DNA of 49,788 nucleotides from Comamonadaceae bacterium (GTDB lineage Bacteria > Pseudomonadota > Gammaproteobacteria > Burkholderiales > Burkholderiaceae_C), in contig JAIXOX010000030.1 of the NCBI GenBank assembly GCA_027486555.1, positions 1 through 49,788 on the forward strand, in the 5' to 3' direction. Positions 25,688 to 33,162 of the stretch are shown here, piece after piece (the first letter of the stretch is position 1; every line of letters begins with the position of its first letter). The notes beneath the pieces were generated by a model that had not been told where the DNA came from, made no database searches, and saw only the letters and a list, made by a program, of their open reading frames with translations. The position numbers and the translations under genes are program-made.

Positions 25688-28600
25688 ATGAGCAAAACAT
25701 ACAAAATCAAAGTGAACCAAGGCCAAGGCGAGGCCAAATTTGTTGACATTCCAGCCACAGGCGATGGCAAAACCCCCATGGTGGTGAAGGCTGTACCTGG
25801 CGGTAAATACCAGCTGTTGGATGCGACCACGGGTTATGGCCCTGAAAACATCCGGGCCAGCCGTTCTGGCAAGGATTTGCGTGTTTTCTTTGAAGGCCGC
25901 AGCGCGCCTGACCTGGTGGTGGAAGATTATTACGAGGTGGCCCCTGAGGGTTTCAATGGCCTGATTGGCGAGGCCGAAACTGGTCGTTTCTACGAATACA
26001 TTCCTGAAACTGCAGTGGGCAACACGGCCGTGCCTTTGCTGGCTGACGGTTCCAACCAAGTGGGCATGGCCTTGGGTGGGGCTGAAATCAATGCATCGGG
26101 TGCGGCTGTGGGCGTTTTGGCTGCAGCCGCATTCAACCCGTGGTTGCTGGCGCCTTTGGGCTTGCTCGGTGCAGCAGCAGGCGGGGGCGGTGGTGGCAGC
26201 AGCAGCACCGCCGTGGCAACAACCCCCAAAGTCTCATCGGCCAAATTGATGCCCGAAGACGATACCGGTCCTAAAGACGGTGTGACCACCGACAAAACGC
26301 CTCGCATCACTGGCGAGGCCACGCCCGACTCAGACGTTTCTGTGGTGCTCAATGGCAAAACCTACACCGGCAAGGCGTCTTCGACCGGTGTGTTTGTGAT
26401 CCAGGTACCAGATGCCGACGCTTTGGCGGACGGCACCTACACCCCCGTGGTGACCAGCACCTTGGCTGGCGTCAAGTCGCCAGATTTTGCGGGCACCCCC
26501 TTCAAAGTTGACAACGGCAATGGCACCGACAAAACCAACGCGGGTCTGACCCTGAACATCGTCTCCATCACCGAAGACACAGGTCTGAGCGGCTCAGACT
26601 TCCACACGGCCGACAACACCTTGGTCTTCAAAGGCGATTTGAGCAAGTTCACCGACAACGGTGACCACGTCAAACTGTCCCTCAAAAACGACAAGGGCGC
26701 TGAGATCGACATGGTCTACATCAAGCCCGTCCAAACAGCGGGTGTCTGGTCTTGGTCATGGGACAGAACCAAAGCCGAATTGCCCGACGGCAAATACACA
26801 CTCGATGCCTCTATCGTCAATGGCGCGGGTGCCTTGATCAGTGACAGCTCTGCCAAACCCACCAACATCGACAGCCAGTTGATCTACATCGACCAGAACC
26901 CGCAGCAACCAGCGGTGACCTCGGCCGCCCTGATGGCCGAAGATGACACGGGCCCCAAAGACAACGTCACCACCGACAAAACCCCCCGAATTTCGGGTAA
27001 AGCATCGGACAATGCCGATGTGGAAGTGAAGGTCAATGGCAAAACCTACACCGGCAAAGCCTCTCCAACAGGTGAGTTTGTGATTCAGATTCCGGACGCT
27101 GACGCTTTGCTTGACGGTGCCTACACCCCAGAGGTGACAGCCACCATCAATGGCCTGAAATCGCCGGTGTTCAAGGGCACCGAATTCAAGGTCGACAACG
27201 CCCCGACCGACAAATCCCCCAACGCCGGGGTCAAGCTCGACATCACGGCCATCACCGAAGACACGGGTCAAAACACAAGCGACTACTACACCAAAGACAA
27301 CCAGCTCATTTTCAAGGGCACGCTCAGCGCTTACACCCCCAACGGAGATCAGGTCAAACTGTCCTTGCTTGACGCCAAAAAGGCCGAGATCGAGATGGCC
27401 TACGTCAAACCCGTGAAAAACGAAGCAGGTGAGTGGACGTGGTCCTGGGACCGCAGCAAGTCGGCGGCCATGGCCGATGGTCAATACACGCTCAACGCTT
27501 CTTTGGTCAATGGCGCAGGCACTCCTGTCAAAGACAATGCGACTGTGCCATCCACAGTGGATACACAAGATGTGTTCATTGACACCGACAAAACCAACAA
27601 CCACTCGCCCGACAAGGCCACCGATCCCAACAGCGGCTTCAAGGTGGACATCGTGTCGGCAACGCAAGACACAGGCCACAGCCCGAAAGATTTCATCACC
27701 AAAGACCGGACGCTTAAATTTGCTGGCACGGTGACCGATTTCAATGACAACGGCGCGTTTGTGGAGGTGGTTCTCAAAGACGCTGCAGGCAAAGTGGTGG
27801 CCTTGGATTACGTCAAGCCGGTCAAAACCGCCGGTGTCTGGAACTGGACCTGGGACAAGCAAACAGATTTGAGCTTGGCCGACGGCACGTATGACTTGCA
27901 GGCCTCCTTGGTGGACAAGGCGGGCAACCCGATCCACACCGATGTGCAGGCCTTGGTGGTGGACAACAGCACCACCGACAACGGTGGCAAAACCGACCCC
28001 AACGCCAAGTTGAAAATGCTGCCCGTCACCTTCGAGGACGACACAGGCATCAACACCACCGATTACCTCACCAACGACCAACTCTTGACTTTCCGGGGTG
28101 GTTTTGACACGGATTTTGTCGACAACGGCGACCGCGTGCTGGTGCAGGTGTATGGGGCAGATGGCAAAGTGGTTTCTCAGCAGTATGTCTTGCCTTCGGG
28201 GAAAACTTGGGATTTTGAAAATCTGACCAAATTGGGGGTTGAGAACAAGACAACCACGTACACCGTGAAATCGGTGTTGGTGGATGCGGCCGGGAATACG
28301 CTTCAAGCAACAGATCAGTCTTTTGTGATCGACCGATCCGTTTCTATTTTTGACGATTCAGGTGCCAAGAAAGAAAAAGGACTTTGGACTTTCACATCGA
28401 TCAATTACTCGACGGACGAGCAAGGCTATTACAAGTACACGACGGGTTCTGGTGTTGTTGAAAAGAAATACACCGGTGGGCTCTTTGACCTGAAGGATTT
28501 GGAAGGCAAGAAATTTGAAATAGGCAAATTTAGCCTTGAATTCAAGGATTGGGCTGGAAACTCTTTCACGATCGCCAACACCACTGAAATCATGGATTTC

Positions 28601-29080
28601 ACAGGTGCCACCATGGCAACAAGCACCTCCACAACCGTGTTGCCCACACCCGGTTTCAATGTCGATCAATTGGTCGGCTCGGTGGGCAAGATTGAGTTGA
28701 AGTCATCCGACGCCAAAGATTTCGACATGGCCTCGCTCTACGATGGCATCCCTGCACTGGGCGATTTGACGGCCGTCAACCATGTTGACATCACGCAGGG
28801 CGCCCATGTTCTGAAGTTGACCATGGGCGACGTGTTGGACCTGGGTGTGAAAAACAGTTTCAGCATTGCCGCAGCACACAAAGATCACCTCCAGATGCGA
28901 ATTGACGGGGATGCTGCAGACACCGTCAATTTGGATGATTTGGTCGGTACCACAGACTTGGATTGGACTAAAAACAATTCAGCTGTCACACTCGGTGGCA
29001 AAGACTATGCGGCTTACACCAACGATGCGTTGGGTCTGAGCCTCTTTGTGCAAACCGGCATCACCCTCAACTTGGTTTGA
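25688..29080 (+). CDS. BapA-prefix, Ig-repeat surface adhesin with type I secretion C-terminus
   Basis: 1130 residues without a Sec signal. Residues 1-125 match the BapA-prefix-like domain ('MSKTYKIKVNQGQGEAKFV', 'DLVVEDYYEVAPEGFNGLIGEAETGRFYEYIPE'). A hydrophobic Ala/Leu then Gly-rich segment follows at 139-172, containing AAAG at 162-165. Ig-like modules follow: type A at 182 and 410, type B at about 280, 510, 650 and 770, in the order A-B-A-B-B-B; each B starts with an 'ITEDTG'-like motif. A distinct domain covers about 880-1010. The last about 110 residues ('KLTMGDVLDLG', 'HLQMRIDGDAADTVNL', 'ALGLSLFVQTGITLNLV') look like the terminal module of non-RTX type I-secreted adhesins. Inference: exported by the T1SS at 8424-13034 and used in attachment. 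It is short for the class. Confidence 0.85.
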   Translation: MSKTYKIKVNQGQGEAKFVDIPATGDGKTPMVVKAVPGGKYQLLDATTGYGPENIRASRSGKDLRVFFEGRSAPDLVVEDYYEVAPEGFNGLIGEAETGRFYEYIPETAVGNTAVPLLADGSNQVGMALGGAEINASGAAVGVLAAAAFNPWLLAPLGLLGAAAGGGGGGSSSTAVATTPKVSSAKLMPEDDTGPKDGVTTDKTPRITGEATPDSDVSVVLNGKTYTGKASSTGVFVIQVPDADALADGTYTPVVTSTLAGVKSPDFAGTPFKVDNGNGTDKTNAGLTLNIVSITEDTGLSGSDFHTADNTLVFKGDLSKFTDNGDHVKLSLKNDKGAEIDMVYIKPVQTAGVWSWSWDRTKAELPDGKYTLDASIVNGAGALISDSSAKPTNIDSQLIYIDQNPQQPAVTSAALMAEDDTGPKDNVTTDKTPRISGKASDNADVEVKVNGKTYTGKASPTGEFVIQIPDADALLDGAYTPEVTATINGLKSPVFKGTEFKVDNAPTDKSPNAGVKLDITAITEDTGQNTSDYYTKDNQLIFKGTLSAYTPNGDQVKLSLLDAKKAEIEMAYVKPVKNEAGEWTWSWDRSKSAAMADGQYTLNASLVNGAGTPVKDNATVPSTVDTQDVFIDTDKTNNHSPDKATDPNSGFKVDIVSATQDTGHSPKDFITKDRTLKFAGTVTDFNDNGAFVEVVLKDAAGKVVALDYVKPVKTAGVWNWTWDKQTDLSLADGTYDLQASLVDKAGNPIHTDVQALVVDNSTTDNGGKTDPNAKLKMLPVTFEDDTGINTTDYLTNDQLLTFRGGFDTDFVDNGDRVLVQVYGADGKVVSQQYVLPSGKTWDFENLTKLGVENKTTTYTVKSVLVDAAGNTLQATDQSFVIDRSVSIFDDSGAKKEKGLWTFTSINYSTDEQGYYKYTTGSGVVEKKYTGGLFDLKDLEGKKFEIGKFSLEFKDWAGNSFTIANTTEIMDFTGATMATSTSTTVLPTPGFNVDQLVGSVGKIELKSSDAKDFDMASLYDGIPALGDLTAVNHVDITQGAHVLKLTMGDVLDLGVKNSFSIAAAHKDHLQMRIDGDAADTVNLDDLVGTTDLDWTKNNSAVTLGGKDYAAYTNDALGLSLFVQTGITLNLV

Positions 29081-29119
29081 GTGTGATTGGGCCCAGTGAT
29101 TTTTCGATGAAGTGATGTT

Positions 29120-29446
29120 GTGACTGCGATTGACAAACTGAAATGCATGGTGGTGGTGGCCCTTTGGGCCGGTACTGCCATGGCCGATCCCTTGATGGAC
29201 TTCAGCATGTTCAATCCACCCGAGGTCAGTCAGCGAAAAATTGCCGAACCCATGGTCAGTTGGCTGATTCGGTCCACCCCTGAGTCGGTGTGCGCACAGG
29301 CCCAGCCCAAAGATGGCTTGGCCAGGCGACCCGAGGGCTGCGTGTATTGGCATCTGGCCACAGCCCGTTGCACCATTGTCACGACCACGCACACCAGCCA
29401 TTCACAGCTGGGCCATCTCTTTTTGCACTGCCTTCAGGGGCGCTGA
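29120..29446 (+). CDS. Small exported protein, paralogue with degraded HExxH motif
   Basis: 108 residues from a GTG at 29120; an ATG at 29147 is a weaker choice because it would remove the lysines before the hydrophobic core. The N-terminus is a signal peptide ('KLKCMVVVALWAGTAMADP'). The rest aligns by eye with the next gene product: 'KIAEPMVSWLIRS' against 'VLAEPKVKYLVRT', 'CVYWHLATARCTIVTTTHTS' against 'CAFWNVRRKECTIVTPITTG', and 'QLGHLFLHCLQG' against 'YLGHELRHCFEG'. The HExxH of the partner is HLFLH here, so a metal-dependent hydrolase activity would be lost. The stop overlaps the next start by 1 nt. I recognise no named family. Confidence 0.7.
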   Translation: MTAIDKLKCMVVVALWAGTAMADPLMDFSMFNPPEVSQRKIAEPMVSWLIRSTPESVCAQAQPKDGLARRPEGCVYWHLATARCTIVTTTHTSHSQLGHLFLHCLQGR

Positions 29447-29829
29447 TGTTCTGGGCACAGTTCATTTCCCGGGCTGTGTGGGATCGATGTTGCCTTGGTG
29501 TGCTGTGGGCCTTGTTGCTGGTTTTTTTGTCCGGCTGTGAGACCACGACCATGAGACCCCCTCAGGTGGACACGGTTCGTTTCACCCCCATGGCCCTCGA
29601 AAAACGGGTTCTGGCTGAGCCCAAAGTCAAGTATTTGGTGCGCACCGACGGGTTTGAATATTGTGCCCGCATCACCGGGATTCCGGTCACTCCCACTTCG
29701 CGGCCGATGGCTTGTGCTTTTTGGAATGTGCGCCGCAAAGAGTGCACCATCGTCACCCCCATCACCACCGGTTACAACTACCTGGGGCATGAGTTGCGGC
29801 ATTGTTTTGAGGGGGCCTTTCATGATTGA
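29446..29829 (+). CDS. Lipoprotein with HExxH motif
   Basis: 127 residues from the ATG at 29446, overlapping the preceding stop (TGATG). A lipoprotein signal ends in 'LLVFLSGC', with the lipid-bearing Cys at residue 31. The mature part has four further cysteines, 'YCARITG', 'MACAFWNV', 'KECTIVTP' and 'RHCFEG', and ends with 'NYLGHELRHCFEGAFHD', which holds the zinc-peptidase-like HExxH motif (HELRH). It could be a small metallohydrolase, but the motif alone does not prove this and no downstream third ligand is certain (the His of 'GAFH' is a candidate). It overlaps the next gene by 8 nt, so it is coupled to the solute-binding protein. Confidence 0.75.
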   Translation: MFWAQFISRAVWDRCCLGVLWALLLVFLSGCETTTMRPPQVDTVRFTPMALEKRVLAEPKVKYLVRTDGFEYCARITGIPVTPTSRPMACAFWNVRRKECTIVTPITTGYNYLGHELRHCFEGAFHD

Positions 29830-30643
29830 TCGGTCATTCAGGGGCGCTGGCTTGAAACTCAGCCGTCATGATTTTTTGCGGCTTGCGCTGGCATCGATCA
29901 GCACTTCTTGGGCATCGGCTGTGCAGGCTCAAAACCCAAGCGATGGGGTGCTTCGGGTGGGGGTTTTGGCCCATTACAAGCCGTTCAGTTTCACCGAAGG
30001 TACTTTGCAGGGTTTTGACGTGGATGTGATGAAGCGCTTGGCGGTCATCATGAAGCTGCAGCTTCAAATTCAACCGGACGGCATGGCCAATCTGCAAAAA
30101 AAATTGCAGGCCGATGAAATCTCTGTCATCGGCAATCAACTCTTGCCCACACCGGAAAATCGCCGATTGTTTGACTTTGCAAAGCCTTATGCCGCCAACC
30201 AGTTGGTGTGCATTCAACATGAAGACGACAACCGGGATTTTTTGAGCTTGGACGATTTGGTCGGGAAAAAACTGGGGGTCTTGGCCAACACCGGCGTTGA
30301 AGACCAAGCCAAAGGGGCTTTGGGCAAAAGTGTCTTGCCATTTCCCGTGATTGACCAAGCCCTGAAGCAACTGGCCGAGAAAAAGCTCGACGCCGTGCTG
30401 GAGGAGAGTCTGATTGCCGATTACTACATCGAGCGCGATGGCTTGCCCATCAAGATCACAGCACCCTTTGCGCCCCCCATGGCCTCGGGGCTGGCGGTGC
30501 GCAAGGGCAACAAAGACATGGCCGCACGCATGACGGCGGCCATTCAAACCATGCTCTCAGATGGTTCGTTCAAGGACATCTCGAACCGCTGGTTTGGCTA
30601 CGATGTGAGCCGGCCCAACGTCAGTCACTCCAAGCCGCGTTGA
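29822..30643 (+). CDS. Orphan periplasmic solute-binding protein (amino-acid/SBP_bac_3 type)
   Basis: 273 residues from the ATG at 29822. The N-terminus is an export signal with 'SRHDFLRLALASISTSWASAVQAQ'. The mature protein is a type II periplasmic binding fold: 'GVLRVGVLAHYKPFSFTEGTLQGFDVDVMKRLAVIMKLQLQ', 'ISVIGNQLLPTPENRRLFDFAKPYAANQLVC' and 'LVGKKLGVLANTG', all typical of SBP_bac_3. No permease or ATPase lies nearby, so it may serve an unlinked transporter or a sensor. Its last 19 nt overlap the convergent response-regulator gene. The position directly after the HExxH lipoprotein suggests co-expression with the adhesin group. Confidence 0.85.
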   Translation: MIDRSFRGAGLKLSRHDFLRLALASISTSWASAVQAQNPSDGVLRVGVLAHYKPFSFTEGTLQGFDVDVMKRLAVIMKLQLQIQPDGMANLQKKLQADEISVIGNQLLPTPENRRLFDFAKPYAANQLVCIQHEDDNRDFLSLDDLVGKKLGVLANTGVEDQAKGALGKSVLPFPVIDQALKQLAEKKLDAVLEESLIADYYIERDGLPIKITAPFAPPMASGLAVRKGNKDMAARMTAAIQTMLSDGSFKDISNRWFGYDVSRPNVSHSKPR

Positions 30644-31308
30644 TTGTCCGGGGGCTGCACTGGCTCGGGTTCGGTGAAGATGTCGATGATTTTGCGCTCA
30701 GTGTCCAGTGCCAAGGCCATCAATTCAGGCAAGGATGCACAGCCCATTTTTTCCAGAACCCGGCTGCGATGGAGCTTGACAGTGGCTGGAGCCGATCCGT
30801 TCATGTTGGCAATTTCTTTATTGCCATAACCCTTGACCATCCATCGGCAGACCTCTCGTTCCTTGTCGGTCAAGCGCATGAAGCGATCGCGCACGTTCAG
30901 CGTGAGGATTTTCTGGCTTTGCTGGTGCTTGTCTTTTTGCAAGGCCAAGTCGATGGCCTCCAGCAAGGGTTCGAGGCCAAAAGGTTTGATCAAAAAATCG
31001 ACCGCGCCTTTTTTCATGGCTTCGATGATTTCGGTCGGTTGGCTCTCGCCCGAGATGAAAATGATGGGGGTTTTGCGTCCCCTGGCGATCATCTCGTTTT
31101 GCAAGGAGAGACCGTTCATGCCGGGCATGCGAATGTCCAGCAAAATGACGGCCGGGGTGATGGGCAAAGCGTCGCGCAAAAAAGCCGCAGGGCTGTCAAA
31201 GGTCTGGATGGAATAGCGCACCGAACTGAGGCTGTAAGCCAAGCTTCTGCGGATGGATGGGTCGTCATCAATCAGGTAGATATGGCCTTTGAAATCGTCA
31301 AAATTCAT
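30625..31308 (-). CDS. FixJ/NarL-type response regulator, orphan
   Basis: 227 residues. The receiver domain (about 1-125) begins 'HIYLIDDDPSIRRSLAYSL', with the acidic pair, and carries the phosphorylation Asp at 58 in 'VILLDIRMPGMNG' and the Lys in 'FLIKPF'. The LuxR-type HTH (about 148-212) reads 'MRLTDKEREVCRWMVKGYGNKEIANMNGSAPATVKLHRSRVLEKMG'. No histidine kinase is encoded in the window. It faces the solute-binding protein gene tail-to-tail and is divergent from the sigma-54 activator. Target genes are unknown; the neighbouring surface genes are candidates only by position. Confidence 0.92.
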   Translation of the reverse strand: MNFDDFKGHIYLIDDDPSIRRSLAYSLSSVRYSIQTFDSPAAFLRDALPITPAVILLDIRMPGMNGLSLQNEMIARGRKTPIIFISGESQPTEIIEAMKKGAVDFLIKPFGLEPLLEAIDLALQKDKHQQSQKILTLNVRDRFMRLTDKEREVCRWMVKGYGNKEIANMNGSAPATVKLHRSRVLEKMGCASLPELMALALDTERKIIDIFTEPEPVQPPDNQRGLE

Positions 31309-31426
31309 GGATTGCCTGAGGATGATTTCTTTTGCGAGACTGCCGACTCTGTTTACTTTGGTAAATTTTATCTGGACTTGCCAATACTTCTGATGAATAC
31401 ATACTTAAAAAGTACTGTTTATTTTA
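31309..31426. promoter_or_regulatory. Divergent promoter region between the response regulator and the sigma-54 activator
   Basis: 118 nt between two divergent regulator genes, more AT-rich than its surroundings towards the activator side (31381-31426). It must hold both promoters. I see no sigma-54 consensus and no clear inverted repeat in it. Confidence 0.4.
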
Positions 31427-32965
31427 ATGATCATGTCTCTGCCTTCCAGTGAGATGAATTCTGCGCTTGATCCTGTGGCCCAGATCGCCGCCTTGCCCAC
31501 CGATGCCCAGAGTATTTTGGGCTTGGCTGCTCGGTCTTTGTTTGAGGTTTTTGCCAATGCCAGTGAGGGCATGTTGTTGGTGGACCGTTCAGGTCGTGTG
31601 GTGTGGATCAATGACCACTACCGCAGGTACTTGCCTGCTTTGGGATTTGAGCGGGAAGCTGACTTTGTGGGAAAACCTGTGGTCGAGGTGGTGCAAAACA
31701 CCCTGATGAACCAAGTGATGGAGACCGGCAAGCCCATTCTCATTGACCTGTTGAGCAACCGGGCGGGAACATTTTTGGTCAGCCGCTTTCCTTTGCGGGA
31801 CGAGGCCGGTTGGGTCATTGGTGCTTTGGGCGTGGTGTTGTTTGATCAGCCGGAAACCAATTTGCAGCCCTTGATGGCCAAGTTTGCCTTGATGCAGCGG
31901 GAATTGGACGAAGCCCGTTCGGCTTTGGCCGCGCAGCGCAAGGTGGGCGGTGGATTGCGTCAAGCGAGGCACAGTTTTGCCAGTTTCATTGGTTCAAGTG
32001 CGGTGGTGGCCGATTTGAAACGTCAGGCCCGGCGTGCGGCGCAGTCGAGCAGTCCTGTTTTGTTGTTGGGCGAAACCGGCACTGGCAAAGAGTTGTTGGC
32101 CCATGCCATTCACGCCAGTTCACCCCGAGCCAGGGGGCCTTTGGTCAGCGTGAACATTGCCGCTGTTCCTGAAACCTTGTTGGAGGCTGAATTTTTTGGG
32201 GTCGTGCCCGGGGCTTACACCGGTGCCGACAAAAAAGGGCGAGACGGCAAGTTCAAGTTGGCCGACGGCGGCACATTGTTTCTGGATGAAATTGGCGACA
32301 TGCCCTTGGGGCTGCAGGCCAAGTTGTTGCGGGCTTTGCAAGAAAGCGAAATCGAACCGTTGGGCTCCAACCGCTTGGTGTCTTTTGATGCCCGGATCAT
32401 CGCGGCCACTTCCCGCGATCTGGTCAAGTTGGTGCGTGAAGGTTTGTTCCGCGAGGATTTGTATTACCGCCTCAATGTGTTGCCGCTTCGCCTGCCTGCA
32501 TTGCGTGACCGGGCGACGGACATTCCTGCCTTGGTGGAGTTTTTGTCGGAAGACCTGGCTTTGCGCAGTGGATTGCCGCAGCCTGAATTTCAAGCCCAGG
32601 CGTTTGCCTTGCTCTCGGCGCAACATTGGCGGGGCAATGTGCGCGAGTTGCGCAACGTGATTGAGCAACTTTTGTTGCGCTGCGATTCGGGCATGGTCGA
32701 TGCGCAGGCGGTCGACGCTGTGTTGCGCGAGTCTGGGCTGAGTCACATTGCACCCGCTTGTGAGACCCATCCATCGCCCCAAGCAGACTTCTTGCCTCAA
32801 GACCCGATGCAAGCGCCTACGCCTTTGGGGGAGCGTGTTCGGGCGCTGGAACGCGATGCGGTGCAGCATGCTTTGGCGTACAGCCGAGGCAACAAACAGG
32901 CGGCGGCCAAATTGCTGGGCATTTCGCGTGCCAAACTCTACGAATGCTTGTCACGACCGTCTTAA
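31427..32965 (+). CDS. Sigma-54-dependent transcriptional activator (PAS, AAA+, Fis HTH)
   Basis: 512 residues from the ATG at 31427; an ATG two codons later is equally possible. Residues about 33-140 form a PAS domain ('VFANASEGMLLVDRSGRVVWINDHYRRYL'). The AAA+ domain has Walker A 'GETGTGKE' (215-222), the sigma-54-contact loop as GAYTGA (262-267) instead of GAFTGA, and Walker B 'GTLFLDEIGD' (282-291). A Fis-type HTH ends the protein ('AYSRGNKQAAAKLLGISRAKLYECL'). There is no receiver domain, so a ligand probably binds the PAS domain. It lies directly upstream of an uptake operon with a sigma-54-type promoter, so it is very likely the operon's activator. Confidence 0.92.
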   Translation: MIMSLPSSEMNSALDPVAQIAALPTDAQSILGLAARSLFEVFANASEGMLLVDRSGRVVWINDHYRRYLPALGFEREADFVGKPVVEVVQNTLMNQVMETGKPILIDLLSNRAGTFLVSRFPLRDEAGWVIGALGVVLFDQPETNLQPLMAKFALMQRELDEARSALAAQRKVGGGLRQARHSFASFIGSSAVVADLKRQARRAAQSSSPVLLLGETGTGKELLAHAIHASSPRARGPLVSVNIAAVPETLLEAEFFGVVPGAYTGADKKGRDGKFKLADGGTLFLDEIGDMPLGLQAKLLRALQESEIEPLGSNRLVSFDARIIAATSRDLVKLVREGLFREDLYYRLNVLPLRLPALRDRATDIPALVEFLSEDLALRSGLPQPEFQAQAFALLSAQHWRGNVRELRNVIEQLLLRCDSGMVDAQAVDAVLRESGLSHIAPACETHPSPQADFLPQDPMQAPTPLGERVRALERDAVQHALAYSRGNKQAAAKLLGISRAKLYECLSRPS

Positions 32966-33020
32966 TTTCACACAAATGTCTGAAAAAAATACATTTGAAA
33001 TGTCTTAATTTCAGGCATTT
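32959..33020 (+). promoter_or_regulatory. Candidate enhancer (UAS) repeats for the sigma-54 activator
   Basis: The 12-mer GTCTTAATTTCA occurs at 32959-32970 (overlapping the activator's stop codon) and again at 33002-33013, 43 bp apart, which is close to four helical turns. The second copy lies in the dyad TGAAAT-GTCTTA-ATTTCA. In addition AAATGTCTGAAA (32974-32985) is an 11-of-12 inverted match to TTTCAGGCATTT (33009-33020). The group lies 80-140 bp before the -24 element, where enhancer sites are expected. The second arm runs into TTTTTTT, so a terminator role is an alternative. Confidence 0.6.
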
Positions 33021-33097
33021 TTTTGAGGGTACTTTGAGCCTTGTCAAAAAATGCTGATCTGACAAGGGTTTACGAGAGCCGTGTGCGCCACTTCAGT

Positions 33098-33113
33098 TGG
33101 CACGGCTTGTGCA
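33098..33113 (+). promoter_or_regulatory. Sigma-54 (-24/-12) promoter of the ABC transporter operon
   Basis: TGGCACGGCTTGTGCA matches the sigma-54 consensus TGGCACRNNNNTTGCW with one mismatch; the invariant GG and GC are present at the required 10-nt separation. Transcription would start near 33124, giving a leader of about 40 nt to the start codon at 33163. An activator gene of the matching class lies just upstream. Confidence 0.8.
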
Positions 33114-33162
33114 CAATGACTGTGCGCCGCACCTCAGCGGACCATTCCCACAGGAGACCCTC

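Noticed and set aside
26756..28306. 516-codon minus-strand frame opposite the adhesin
   Set aside because: Its internal repetition just mirrors the Ig repeats on the plus strand; no independent protein features.
33009..33027. Intrinsic terminator after the sigma-54 activator
   Set aside because: The stem is long but AT-rich with a 23-nt loop; the direct repeats and their phasing fit enhancer sites better, though a terminator role is not excluded.
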